The notes beneath the pieces are model-generated. The model did not search any database and had not been told where the DNA came from. It saw nothing but the letters and a program-made list of their open reading frames with translations. From the NCBI GenBank assembly GCA_038230275.1, contig JBBRNO010000010.1, positions 1-64,000 of the forward strand: DNA of 64,000 bases. Direction: 5' to 3'. Made by a program: the position numbers and the translations under genes. The stretch's first letter is position 1; each line of letters opens with the position of its first letter. Below, in pieces: positions 45,380-54,595 of this stretch. Source of the DNA: JANXXV01 sp038230275. Lineage in GTDB: Bacteria > Acidobacteriota > Terriglobia > Bryobacterales > Bryobacteraceae.

Positions 45380-45733
45380 GTTAAGCTCTCGAGGACAGGC
45401 GGAACCAAGGTAGTGTTCCTTGTCGATACCCTCCTTGGAATGGGCGGCAATGGCGTGTGGCTTGCCGTGCGTAGCCACCGCTGTTGGGGGGGAAACCCTA
45501 ACGTGGTAGAGCACGAGCAAAGCGGCTTGCGGGTGGCAAGTGAAGACGCCGAAACCGCCGCGGCCAGGATTCTGCAACTGCTCCGCGCCCCCAGTCTCCG
45601 GCGGCGGATGGGGAACAACGGACGCAAAGTGGCACGGGCATTTACCGTCGACGTGCTGGCGGGCCGTGTGGCCGGGTTATACGATGAACTGATCGCAAAC
45701 CGCAACAATCTTGCGAACGGACGTACCGGCTGA
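45380..45733 (+). pseudogene. Glycosyltransferase (GT4) gene with internal deletion and frameshift
   Basis: The start of a GT4 enzyme (TKVVFLVDTLLGMGG, compare IRILYITDSIWGMGG in the intact gene at 54596) is joined directly to the C-terminal quarter. LPCVATAVGG is in the second frame, and after a run of seven G (45486-45492) NPNVVEHEQSGLRVASEDAE continues in the first frame to AARILQLLRAPSLRRRMGNN. About 270 residues are missing. The closest relative by eye is the glycosyltransferase at 54596-55864, next to the other cupin gene, so this seems to be the dead twin of that enzyme after a duplication of the cupin/glycosyltransferase block. Confidence 0.82.
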
Positions 45734-45878
45734 CCATGGGAAACTCAGATTTTCGCTTAGTGCATGGCGGTAGCGGACAGCAGGCAGCGGGAGGATTTCG
45801 GATCGAGAATCCCGCGCGGAGCCGATGGGGTAAACCTCGGTCTTCAACCAAACCAACGAATAGTGGGGCTCCGTAGAA

Positions 45879-46802
45879 ATGGCAGCGATAACCATGCCGG
45901 TGACGGAACCGAACTTGTTGCAGCTGGACGTCGAGGTCTTCAAGCACAATTTTCCAAACCGAGGATTTAAGTTGCGTCACAATCTCTGTGAGCACACTGA
46001 GTTTTCCCTCGAACAACTGGCGCAACTTGCGCAGCGGTTACCAGAAACGAACGTAGAATGCTTCACTGGAAATGTACCGGTAAATCAGAATCCAGCCAAC
46101 CGCCCCAAGAACGGCCTCTCCATTGTGGATACCATCCGCCACATTCAAAAGAATGGTTCTTGGATGGTCTTGAAAAGCGTCCAGTTTGATCCCGAATATT
46201 TGAACTTCCTGCGCGCCTTCCTCGACGAGGTCTCCTTGGAATGCGAGCCTTCCATTGGCGGTATGCACGCCGAGGAGATATCCATCTTTATCGCCTCACC
46301 GAATTCCGTTACACCGTACCACCTGGACGGGGAGCACAAGTTCCTGCTTCAGATCCACGGCTCGGAAGAGGTGTCGATGTGGGATCCAACGGACCGCACG
46401 GTTTTGCCGGAGCAGCAGGCTGAGTATATGCTGCAGTTCTGGCACGGCACGGACCAAGATCGCAACTTGAGCTTCAAAAATGAATTCCAGCGCCGCGCCC
46501 GGGTTTTTCCATTGGGTCCGGGCGAGGGTCTGCACATTCCAGTGGGCGCGCCCCGCTGGGTGAAAAATGGACCGCAAGTTTCGGTTTCCATTGGCGTGAC
46601 CTTCCGCTCCGCGCAGTCTGAAAAGCAGGCGATCCTATATTTCGTCAACAGGAAGCTGAAGAGCCTGGGATTAAAGCCGGCGCCTCCCTTCCAATCCGAA
46701 TGGCGCGACTCGGTGAAGTGTGGAATTTTCCAGACTGGCCGGCGCCTCGCCAGGATCTTCGGCGGCTCGTGGTTACAAAAACAGCAAAGGAAATGGGCCT
46801 GA
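45879..46802 (+). CDS. JmjC/cupin_8-like Fe(II)-dependent oxygenase, copy 1
   Basis: 307 residues. The cupin core is clear: SPNSVTPYHLDGEHKFLLQI contains the H-x-D metal pair (His148, Asp150), and GEGLHIPVGAPRWVKNG holds the third ligand (His219). Similar proteins are 2-oxoglutarate-dependent hydroxylases of the JmjC/cupin_8 kind. HGSEEVSMWDP resembles the GxKxwxL-like strand. The N-terminal 70 residues (NFPNRGFKLRHNLCEHTEFS) are shared with the paralogue at 53669 and are probably specific to this small group. A hydroxylated sugar, lipid or protein substrate is possible; it is not known. The deacetylase gene starts two bases after its stop. It follows the broken glycosyltransferase gene. Confidence 0.8.
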   Translation: MAAITMPVTEPNLLQLDVEVFKHNFPNRGFKLRHNLCEHTEFSLEQLAQLAQRLPETNVECFTGNVPVNQNPANRPKNGLSIVDTIRHIQKNGSWMVLKSVQFDPEYLNFLRAFLDEVSLECEPSIGGMHAEEISIFIASPNSVTPYHLDGEHKFLLQIHGSEEVSMWDPTDRTVLPEQQAEYMLQFWHGTDQDRNLSFKNEFQRRARVFPLGPGEGLHIPVGAPRWVKNGPQVSVSIGVTFRSAQSEKQAILYFVNRKLKSLGLKPAPPFQSEWRDSVKCGIFQTGRRLARIFGGSWLQKQQRKWA

Positions 46803-46803
46803 A

Positions 46804-47784
46804 GTGAAGTTCGCGACTGCGCTTCGCAGTACCGGCCCCAGTTATCCGATGACATCCGTAAAATCTGTGGTTTCGAAATTCGCCAGAGAGGCAGTTCGTC
46901 TGGACATGGTCACCGCTGTCCTCTGCCATGTGCAGAAGCAACCGCGCATTCTGATGCTGCACGCGGTGGGCGGCCCCAGCTACCCAGCCGGCCTCTTCCG
47001 GGCTCACCTCAAGTTCTTGTCCAAGTTCTTCCGGATTGTTCCGCTCGATCAGGTTTGGAACCCGGCTGACCAAGGCCGGGACCAGCGCCCGAAAGTCGCC
47101 CTCACCTTCGACGACGGTCTGCGAAACAACCTGACGGTTGCCTATCCACTGCTGCGTGAATTTCAGGCACCAGCCACATTCTTCGTCTGCCCTGGACTGA
47201 TCGATGCCGGACGCTGGCTCTGGAACCACGAGTGCTTCGCTCGTCTGGAATCGATGGGCGGCCGCCAGACTCAGTTCATGTTCGAGTGTGGACTCGATAG
47301 CAGCGGCGTAGGCCCTTTCCTGCAGGAACTCAAATACTTGCCGTATGCGGAACGGATCGTGATCGAGAAGAAACTCCGGGACGTGACGCCGGACTTCTTA
47401 CCCACCGCGCAGCAGCACGAACAATTCGACCTGATGACATGGGATGAGCTGAGATCGCTCGACCCGGCGCTTGTCGCCATTGGTGGGCACTCCAACCATC
47501 ACGAGATTCTTTCGCGACTAGACTCCGGCCGCCTGGAAGCGGAAGTGGCCGATTGCGCGTCCAGGCTGATGCAGGAACTGGGGCGTCCGGCACCTCATTT
47601 TTGCTATCCCGATGGCTCCTACAATCAGGCCACACTCCAGGCCGTGGGCCGCCACTTTCATTCAGCCGTTACCATTAACGAAGGCTTCGTTCCAGTGAGC
47701 CCGAATTTGCTGGAGCTTCCCAGAATCTCAATTCCAGCAAATTTGCAGGACCTGATCTGGCGCATGCAGAGGCCAAGCGGATGA
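46804..47784 (+). CDS. Polysaccharide deacetylase (NodB family)
   Basis: About 326 residues from GTG 46804, just after the cupin stop; ATG 46849 is the alternative, and the frame is open further up inside the cupin gene without coding character. NodB motifs: KVALTFDDGLRNNLTVAYPL (catalytic and zinc Asp), IGGHSNHHEILSRLD (zinc His pair) and HFCYPDGSYNQATLQ. FFVCPGLIDAGRWLWNHECF matches the family of deacetylases in exosortase-type EPS loci. It presumably de-N-acetylates a polymer or precursor. The stop overlaps the start of the ATP-grasp/phosphatase fusion by four bases, so cupin, deacetylase and fusion protein are translated as one block. Confidence 0.86.
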   Translation: MKFATALRSTGPSYPMTSVKSVVSKFAREAVRLDMVTAVLCHVQKQPRILMLHAVGGPSYPAGLFRAHLKFLSKFFRIVPLDQVWNPADQGRDQRPKVALTFDDGLRNNLTVAYPLLREFQAPATFFVCPGLIDAGRWLWNHECFARLESMGGRQTQFMFECGLDSSGVGPFLQELKYLPYAERIVIEKKLRDVTPDFLPTAQQHEQFDLMTWDELRSLDPALVAIGGHSNHHEILSRLDSGRLEAEVADCASRLMQELGRPAPHFCYPDGSYNQATLQAVGRHFHSAVTINEGFVPVSPNLLELPRISIPANLQDLIWRMQRPSG

Positions 47785-49538
47785 GCACGATGGAAGCCTT
47801 GATCTTAGATGGACATAGCCGCGCGGCCATCGAATGCACTCAGTCCCTGGGACGAGCTGGCATTACGGTGGCTGTTTCCGCGGAACTTCCGGACGCCATA
47901 GCATTCGAATCCCGCTATGCCCGACTGCGGTTGACGCAACCTCCGGTTATGCCGGCCGAAGAGTTTCTGGAATGGCTGAGGGAACTCGATGCTATTCATC
48001 ATTTCCGGTTGATTGTCCCTTCTACTGAGAATTCCCTGCTGGCGCTGCTACAGCTGCCGGAGCAGGACCCGATCCGGATACGGGCCGTTCTGCCTTCGAA
48101 CCACGCGCTGCAAGTAGCACTCGATAAGAATAAAACGCTGGAACTGGCGGCTCGATTGGGTGTGCCGGCTCCGCTGACACGGTTCATTACGATCACAACA
48201 GACGCCGAACAGCCGGCCAGCCCGGCGCCGCGCTTCCCTGTGGTCCTCAAGCCGGCCAGCAGCAAAGTGTCTGACGGCGAAACGGTCTGGAGTTTTGAAC
48301 CGGCCATTGTTCACGATGAACCCAGGCGCCAACAGCTGTTGGCGAACTGGCTGCCGCGCGTCGCCGTCCTGGAACAAGAATACGTACAAGGTTGGGGCAT
48401 CGGCATCGAAATGCTTTACCAGGGCGGCCGCATGATGTGGTATCTGGCCCATGAGCGTTTACATGAATGGCCGCTTACCGGCGGCGCCAGCACCTACCGC
48501 AGGGCGATTGAACCACCGCCGGGCATGTTGGAAGCAGCCACGCGACTGTTCGATGAACTCCACTGGAATGGCGTAGGTATGGTGGAATTCAAGCAGCGCC
48601 AGGACGGCTCGTACGCCCTAATGGAAATCAATCCCAGACTTTGGGGCTCGCTTGCTCTGAGCATCGACGCCGGGGTGGACTTCCCTCTTGGCCTTTGGGA
48701 GGTGGCCACCGGCCAGGCGCTGCCGCCGCAGCCGAACTATCGCCGGGGGATGCGAACGCGCAACATGAGCCTTGACCTGCGTTGGATCGCCGCCAACTTC
48801 CGGGCCGATCGCACCGACCCCTCGCTGCTACTGCGCCCGCGAATTGGCTCAATCCTGGAACTGGGACTACCTTTTCTGAACTGCGAACGCTGGGATCATT
48901 TTCATTGGACCGATCCCAAGCCGGTCTTGCGTACTATTTGGAAAGTCGGCAGAAGCGTGGCAAGAACAGTCCGCCGCCGACTGCAAGCCAGCTCGATGTT
49001 GAGACGCAGGGATGCCATTGTGCAGCGGGCAGCCGCGCATCTGGCACGCATCCGGGTCTCCCGCCAGCCTGTGGTTCTTTTCATTTGTCTGGGAAATATA
49101 TGCCGCAGTGCGTTTGCGGATCTCGTCGCGCGCGAGTACCTCGCCGGCTGCCGGATCGAATCGGCAGGTTTTGACCGCCGCGCGGGCCGGCAAACTCCTT
49201 CCACGGTTGCGGACGCGGCAACTCGTGCAGGCTTCCCCATGGCCGGGTGGCGTTCTAAGACTTTATCGGAGGCGCATGTGAGCGAAGCGGACCTGATTCT
49301 GGTAATGGATCTGGACCAATACGACCGGATTACTGCGCAATACCCGGATTGCCAAGCTCGCGTTGCCTTGCTAGGGTTGTTTGCCGATCGTCCAACGCTG
49401 GCCATCGAAGATCCTGATCGCAAAGATGCCGTAACGGCCGACCGTGTGATCCGGCAAATCCTCTCGGCTGTGCATGTTCTGTCGGAAAGCACAATGTCGA
49501 ACGGAACAGGCCTAATCTCGCCTCAGAAGGCGCACTGA
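47781..49538 (+). CDS. ATP-grasp ligase fused to a low-molecular-weight protein tyrosine phosphatase
   Basis: 585 residues. Residues 1-400 form an ATP-grasp enzyme: ALILDGHSRAAIECTQSLGR as pre-ATP-grasp domain, FPVVLKPASSKVSDG and LEQEYVQGWGIGIEMLYQGG as nucleotide site, and YALMEINPRLWGSLALSIDA with E-x-N metal ligands. A basic linker leads to a complete LMW-PTP domain (about 428-570) with the catalytic loop CLGNICRS (Cys436, Arg442) and the acid motif EDPDR near 544. Both halves keep their key residues. LMW-PTPs next to BY-kinases (Wzb/Wzc) dephosphorylate the kinase; here that activity is tied to a ligase, which I do not know as a common arrangement. It is coupled to the deacetylase upstream by a four-base overlap. 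Confidence 0.88.
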   Translation: MSTMEALILDGHSRAAIECTQSLGRAGITVAVSAELPDAIAFESRYARLRLTQPPVMPAEEFLEWLRELDAIHHFRLIVPSTENSLLALLQLPEQDPIRIRAVLPSNHALQVALDKNKTLELAARLGVPAPLTRFITITTDAEQPASPAPRFPVVLKPASSKVSDGETVWSFEPAIVHDEPRRQQLLANWLPRVAVLEQEYVQGWGIGIEMLYQGGRMMWYLAHERLHEWPLTGGASTYRRAIEPPPGMLEAATRLFDELHWNGVGMVEFKQRQDGSYALMEINPRLWGSLALSIDAGVDFPLGLWEVATGQALPPQPNYRRGMRTRNMSLDLRWIAANFRADRTDPSLLLRPRIGSILELGLPFLNCERWDHFHWTDPKPVLRTIWKVGRSVARTVRRRLQASSMLRRRDAIVQRAAAHLARIRVSRQPVVLFICLGNICRSAFADLVAREYLAGCRIESAGFDRRAGRQTPSTVADAATRAGFPMAGWRSKTLSEAHVSEADLILVMDLDQYDRITAQYPDCQARVALLGLFADRPTLAIEDPDRKDAVTADRVIRQILSAVHVLSESTMSNGTGLISPQKAH

Positions 49539-50051
49539 GCCGTGAGAATTGCTGCAAAAGCCCTGGATCCCGCGTTGGTTCGCGCCACAAGTCCAAAACA
49601 GTGTCAACAATTCTGGTTTCGCGGGATTTACTCCCAATCGGATCAACCCTAAAGTTCATTTTGTAAATCGAAACTCGTAATCCGTGTGCCGGTTCGCCGG
49701 CAGACGTACTCGAGATCTCAATCAATTGACCCGCAGGGATCAGCTTCCCTCACGGATTTTCCTCCCGAAACGTTGGTGCGAAAGCCCGGGTTCCGGCTCT
49801 CCAGCTGCAGCTTCACCGCTCCGCCGAATTCTCGCCGCCTCGCGGTGTATATTGATACTTATAAGATTTTCGCTCCTCACTGAACCCGAAAAATGGGACC
49901 GAAAATGACTGCGGCGCTGAGGCGATCATTCCGCAGACCGGCGAACTGCCGCACCTGCTGCGCTAGAAAATTCCGGGGAATACCACTGGCCAGCTGACTC
50001 CTACCCCCGTTTGGAACTCGAAGTGCACCGCCTGTAGATTCGACGATAGAA
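49539..50051 (+). other. 513-bp intergenic region with a possible sigma-54 element
   Basis: No gene could be supported on either strand. At 50011-50027 TTGGAACTCGAAGTGCA has the sigma-54 spacing between GG and GC and matches TTGG, A, C and TGCA, with a predicted start at 50038, only 14 bases before the glycosyltransferase ATG. It therefore could drive the second half of the locus. The ribosome-binding site in that short leader is poor, which weakens the call. Confidence 0.4.
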
Positions 50052-51104
50052 ATGCCGAATCTGAAAGTAAGCGTTGTGATCCCAACGTATAATCGCGAGC
50101 ATCTGATCGCGCGTTCGGTTTCGTCAGCACTTTGCGAGATTCTTCCAACGGATGAAATCATCGTAATTGATGACGGCTCGACGGACCGCACCGAAGATGT
50201 AGTGCGGCAGTTCCAAGACAGCCGAATACGCTATATCCGGCAACCGAATTCCGGTGCTGGCGTCGCACGCAACCGGGGAGCGCGAGAAGCTACCGGAGAT
50301 TTAGTGGCGTATCTTGACTCCGACGACGAATGGCTTCCTGGCAAGATAGCTCTACAGCGAAGGTTCATGACCGCCAGGCCGGACGTCCTGTTTTGTTTCA
50401 CGGATATGGCTGGTGAAAGGGGCGAGTGGCGCCAAAGACACTATATCCGGCACTGGCATACTGACCCTCGCGATTGGGGAGAGATCATGGGACCGCCGGT
50501 GAACTATTCAACATTGGCGGAACTTCCAATGCGAGTTGCCGACTTCCGGGTCTATGTCGGTGACATCTACCGCGGCGAGATGCACACCAACTACATCCTA
50601 ACCAGTTCTCTGATGATTCGCCGCCGCGAAGCCGGTAATGCAATTCATTTCAATGAGACCACGAAAACCTACGAAGATTGGGAGTGCTTCGGGCGACTCG
50701 CACAACGGGGCCTAGCAGCTTACCTGGATTGTGAAACCACGGTTCAGCACGGGCATATGGGCCACCGCTTGACCGATGCGAATCTTTTTACATGTGCCGA
50801 AGCGAGGCTAGCAGTTCTTGACAGCGTCTGGGGATCAGACGCGGATTTCCTGTCGAAACACGGTGATGAGTATCAAGCCCTGGTGCAACAGCAGAAATTG
50901 CAGAGTATTCGTGGCTTGCTCGCACTGGGACACAGCTGGGAAGCACGCCAGGCGATCCGCGGAATCTCTGGCGTCCCCCTCACTTATCGCATTTTATCCC
51001 GACTGCCAGGCGGATTGCTTGCCTCCATTACACAGTTTCGCCGCGCCATGCTGGAGCGGGCTTCCTTCTTGACCGCGCGGCTCGAAGAACGAAGGGGGGA
51101 TTGA
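50052..51104 (+). CDS. GT2-family glycosyltransferase
   Basis: 350 residues, ATG 50052. A GT-A fold: KVSVVIPTYNREHLIARSVS, then VIDDGSTDRTEDVVRQF, GVARNRGAREATGDLVAYLD and the DSDDEW metal-binding motif at the end of the nucleotide site. KTYEDWECFGRLAQRGLAAY is the later catalytic-base region. There are no transmembrane helices, so it is a soluble or peripheral transferase of EPS assembly. It opens the group GT2-FemAB-cupin-GT4 and ends three bases before the FemAB-like gene. Confidence 0.87.
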   Translation: MPNLKVSVVIPTYNREHLIARSVSSALCEILPTDEIIVIDDGSTDRTEDVVRQFQDSRIRYIRQPNSGAGVARNRGAREATGDLVAYLDSDDEWLPGKIALQRRFMTARPDVLFCFTDMAGERGEWRQRHYIRHWHTDPRDWGEIMGPPVNYSTLAELPMRVADFRVYVGDIYRGEMHTNYILTSSLMIRRREAGNAIHFNETTKTYEDWECFGRLAQRGLAAYLDCETTVQHGHMGHRLTDANLFTCAEARLAVLDSVWGSDADFLSKHGDEYQALVQQQKLQSIRGLLALGHSWEARQAIRGISGVPLTYRILSRLPGGLLASITQFRRAMLERASFLTARLEERRGD

Positions 51105-51106
51105 GG

Positions 51107-52348
51107 ATGACTTTGGCTTTGAAACGGATTCAGGAGCCGGATCGGAAAACACGTCCCGCTCAGGCTGCCAGCACCCGCGGAAAGTCTGCCACCCTTCGCA
51201 TCGTTGCTCCGGCGCAATTGCATCTATATGAAAACGTTTGGGAAAAACTCTGCGCGACAGCGATTGTCCCCAATCCGTTCTTCGAGCCCTGGATGCTGCT
51301 GCCTGCGCTGGAGCACCTGGTCGACAAAGAAGATCTACACTTTTTGCTAATATTTGGCCCAGCTGGGAAAGACGGTATTGAGCCGTTGTGGGGACTATTT
51401 CCGTTGGAACTGCAGCAAAAATGTCTCCAACTGCCCGTGCGGACGCTTGCGTTCTGGCATCACCGCTATTGTGCGTTGGCTACGCCTTTGATTGCCGCGG
51501 CACACGTCTGGGAGACATTGGAAGCTTTTTGGACGTGGTTCCAGCAGAATCCGTTCGGTTGCCGGATTTTGGACACGAACTACCTACTCGCTGAAGGTTC
51601 GTTCCACGCAGTTTGGGCGGATTTTGCCATTGGCCGCACGTCGTTTCTGTTAAATGAGTTCCCCCGAGCTCTGCTCAAACCATCTGGGACGGCGGAAGCC
51701 TACCTATCGAACGCAGTCTCCAAAAAGCATCATGATGAGTTCTTGAGGCAGGAGCGCCGGCTTGCAGCGCTCGGGGAACTGCGGTATCTGCGTGTGATCA
51801 GCCCCTCCAGCGTGGATGGGTGGGTGGACGACTTTCTGCGTCTGGAAGCATGCGGATGGAAGGGAAACGTTGGCGGTGCCTTTGCAAAAGATCCTCAAAA
51901 TGCCGCGTACCTACGCGAAATCACGCGGGATGGCTTCCTTCAAAATCGTCTGGTCCTGTGGTCTCTAGTTTTGGACGGAAAAGTGATCGCGATGAAACAC
52001 ATCCTCCGTGCTAACGAGGGAGCCTTCGCCTTCAAAATCGCCTACGACGAAGACTATGCTAAGTATTCCCCTGGGATGTTGTTGGAATTAGAGTATATTC
52101 GCAAAGTGTTCCATGACCCTCAGGTTCGGTGGGTGGATTCCTGCGCTGCGCCGCGCCACACTCTGGTTTCCCGAATATGGAGTGAGCGGCGCATGATTCG
52201 CCGAACGCTGTTCTCTGACAACTCCCGCTTGGGCGACCTTGTAATTTCATCTCTGCCCCTGCTTAGGTGGATGAAACGGCTGGTCCGGCCGGAAGCCGGC
52301 GAAAGTTACCTCCAGATCTCGACCAAGGAGAAAAAACAAGGGTGCTGA
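51107..52348 (+). CDS. FemAB/CelD-like GNAT acyltransferase, intact tandem copy
   Basis: 413 residues from ATG 51107 with a G-rich ribosome-binding site; a TTG at 51101 is the alternative. Features of the FemAB/BioF2-like fold: PNPFFEPWMLLPALEHLVDK, GIEPLWGLFPLELQQKCLQL, AVSKKHHDEFLRQERRLAAL (the basic helix before the GNAT half) and GKVIAMKHILRANEGAFAFK, YAKYSPGMLLELEYI. It probably acylates an amino sugar. Directly downstream lies a degraded second copy with the same segments, showing a tandem duplication. The group differs in sequence from the FemAB-like proteins at 19605 and 29180. Confidence 0.82.
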   Translation: MTLALKRIQEPDRKTRPAQAASTRGKSATLRIVAPAQLHLYENVWEKLCATAIVPNPFFEPWMLLPALEHLVDKEDLHFLLIFGPAGKDGIEPLWGLFPLELQQKCLQLPVRTLAFWHHRYCALATPLIAAAHVWETLEAFWTWFQQNPFGCRILDTNYLLAEGSFHAVWADFAIGRTSFLLNEFPRALLKPSGTAEAYLSNAVSKKHHDEFLRQERRLAALGELRYLRVISPSSVDGWVDDFLRLEACGWKGNVGGAFAKDPQNAAYLREITRDGFLQNRLVLWSLVLDGKVIAMKHILRANEGAFAFKIAYDEDYAKYSPGMLLELEYIRKVFHDPQVRWVDSCAAPRHTLVSRIWSERRMIRRTLFSDNSRLGDLVISSLPLLRWMKRLVRPEAGESYLQISTKEKKQGC

Positions 52349-52429
52349 TTTGTGAAGTCCATTCCCCGCATATCCCACTGCCGGATGCTGGTTGGTTGAA
52401 AAAAAGTGGGAGAAATAGCCATCACAACA

Positions 52430-53659
52430 GACTTTGCGCCAGTTCAATCGGTGGGCCCCGAAAAATCGCCAGCTAAGTCCGGGGCGGCCGACCATGGTCC
52501 GGCACGGTCCGCCTTGTCGAAGCCAAGCAACTGACGGACAACGAAGAATCCTGGGGGAAACTCTCGGCGGTCGCCGTGGTGCCGAATGCCTTTTACGATC
52601 CATGGATGATGCTACCCGCGATCAGTGCGTTGGACGGCTCTCAAGATGTGCTTTTTCTTCTTGCATTTAGTCCTGCCGGGAAAGACGGAACCGAGTCGCT
52701 TTAGGGATTGTTTCCGCTTGAAATTCAGCCCAGGTGCATGTAGTTGCCCGTTAGAACTCTAGCATTTTGGCAACACCCCTGGTGCTACCTCATCACTCCT
52801 TATAGTTGACGCGGTAAATGTCTGGGAAGTACTGGAATCATTCTAGCTGTGGTTTGAACACCATCCGTTTGGTTGTAGGATTGCTGAGACAAATCACTTG
52901 ATAGCCAACGGTCGATTTCACGAGGTTAGGGCGGATTTTGCCATCCGGCGAAGCTCGTTCCTGCTCGGCGATTTTCCGCGGGCCTTCCTGGAACCTTTTG
53001 GAACAGCCGCGGCTTTCCTGTCCAGAGCCATCTCCAAAAAGCACCTTGATGAATTCCCGCGTCTGGAGCGTCGGCTGGGGGAACGGGGAAAGTTGGCATA
53101 CCGGCAGGTGGAGAACCTTTCGGAAGTTGATGCGTGGATCGACGAGTTTCTGCTGATGGAGGCCAACGGCTCAAAGGGTGGCGCCGAGGGGAAGGCCTGT
53201 GCAAAACGAACCGAGGATGCTTCTTACTTGCGCGCGATCACCCGCGACGGATTCCTGCGGAACCGTGTGATGCTAGTCTCGCTCGCTCTTGACGGAAAAA
53301 ATATCGCCATGAAGCACAATGTCCTGTCGGGCAATGGCGGCTTCGCTTTTAGCATCGCCTACGACGATGAATACCGAAAATTTTCTCCCGGAGTATTGCT
53401 GGAATTCGACAATATCCGGAGAGTCTGCGGCAGCGCGGCAATCGACTGGTTAGATTCCTGCGCGGTCCCTCGCCATGCGATGGCGAAACGTGTCCGGAGT
53501 GAGCGGCGTGTGATTCGGCGCACGCTTTTCTCAAATGGATCGCGGCTGGGGGTTTTCTTTATCTCGGCCTTGCCGCTGCTCCGTTGGATCAGGAAACAGG
53601 TAAGGCCGCAAGCCGCGGGGGCCCATCTTCAAGTATCGACGACCCAGTCCAAATCTTAG
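52430..53659 (+). pseudogene. Degenerate tandem copy of the FemAB-like gene
   Basis: The same protein as the preceding gene can be followed from about 52500: VVPNAFYDPWMMLPAIS, FSPAGKDGTESL, a stop (TAG at about 52702), GLFPLEIQPRCM, another stop (about 52740), LPVRTL, more stops and a frame change, then NVWEVLESF with a stop near 52845. The C-terminal part is open again from 52898 (MIANGRFHEVRADFAIRRSS to the end at 53659), including ISKKHLDEFPRLERRLGERG. At least four in-frame stops show the full enzyme cannot be made. The intact C-terminal 250 residues alone would lack half the fold. Confidence 0.88.
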
Positions 53660-53668
53660 AGGTTACTT

Positions 53669-54595
53669 ATGTCATCCAACGCTACAGTTGTCCGAAACAC
53701 AGAACTTCTTTCATCCGATCCGAACCAGTTTCGCGAAAACTTTCCTGATCGTGGCTTCAAGGTGCGGCACAATCTTTGCGACCAGCCGGAATTGCAATTG
53801 CCCAGCCTCATAGAGCTTGCGCGACGCCTCCCGGAGAACCAGGTGGAGTATTACTCGGGAAAGGTAGCCATCGATCAGGATGGCAGGAAATATCCGAAGA
53901 ACGGATTGTCCATTGTGGAGACGGTGCGGCGGATTGAAGAGTGCGGATCCTGGATGGTCTTGAAGAATGTGGATACCGACCCGCAGTACGGCAAGCTACT
54001 GAGAGTAATGTTGGACGAAGTGTATCGGCAGTTCGGTTCCGGATCGCGGGATTATGCGATGCGCGATATGCACCGGGAAGCTGCGTTCATTTTTATCTCG
54101 TCACCGAATTCTGTTACCCCCTATCATCTCGACGACGAGCACAACTTCTTATGCCAGATCCGCGGCTCTAAGCAGGTGAGCATGTGGGACCCCCGAGACC
54201 GCTCGGTTATGCCCGAGCCCCAGATCGAGGAGATGCTACAGTTCTGGCACGATGAATCCTATGATCGCCGCATGCCTTATAAGGACGAATTCCAGCAACG
54301 GGCTACGGTTTATGATTTGAATCCCGGGGAAGCGCTTCACTTTCCGTTCGGCGCACCGCATTGGGTGAAGAACGGACCGGCGGTGTCGGTTTCTTTCAGC
54401 ATCACTTTCCGTTCGCTGATGTCCGAGCGTCAAGCCATCGTCTACTACCTCAACAGACGATTGCGGGCCCTTGGCTTGAATCCCACGCCGCCGGAACGCT
54501 CCCCGTGGCGCGACTCGCTAAAATATGGCGCGTTTCAGGCTGTGAGGCGTACTTCCAGAGTCCTACGGGGCCGCAGCCCAGGCGAGTGGGCCTAG
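53669..54595 (+). CDS. JmjC/cupin_8-like Fe(II)-dependent oxygenase, copy 2
   Basis: 308 residues, paralogous along the whole length to the protein at 45879: the shared opening NFPDRGFKVRHNLCDQPELQ, then YPKNGLSIVETVRRIEECGS, and the metal site SPNSVTPYHLDDEHNFLCQI (His153, Asp155) with GEALHFPFGAPHWVKNG (His224). All three iron ligands are kept in both copies, so both are probably active, perhaps on different positions of one product. It lies nine bases after the FemAB-like pseudogene, and the glycosyltransferase ATG follows its stop without a gap. The same neighbour types (FemAB, cupin, GT4) recur in the damaged block at 45.4-46.8 kb. Confidence 0.8.
   Translation: MSSNATVVRNTELLSSDPNQFRENFPDRGFKVRHNLCDQPELQLPSLIELARRLPENQVEYYSGKVAIDQDGRKYPKNGLSIVETVRRIEECGSWMVLKNVDTDPQYGKLLRVMLDEVYRQFGSGSRDYAMRDMHREAAFIFISSPNSVTPYHLDDEHNFLCQIRGSKQVSMWDPRDRSVMPEPQIEEMLQFWHDESYDRRMPYKDEFQQRATVYDLNPGEALHFPFGAPHWVKNGPAVSVSFSITFRSLMSERQAIVYYLNRRLRALGLNPTPPERSPWRDSLKYGAFQAVRRTSRVLRGRSPGEWA

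Noticed and set aside
49330..49725. 131-codon reverse frame between the fusion gene and the next glycosyltransferase
   Set aside because: It overlaps the conserved phosphatase domain on the other strand and shows no domain or start signal.
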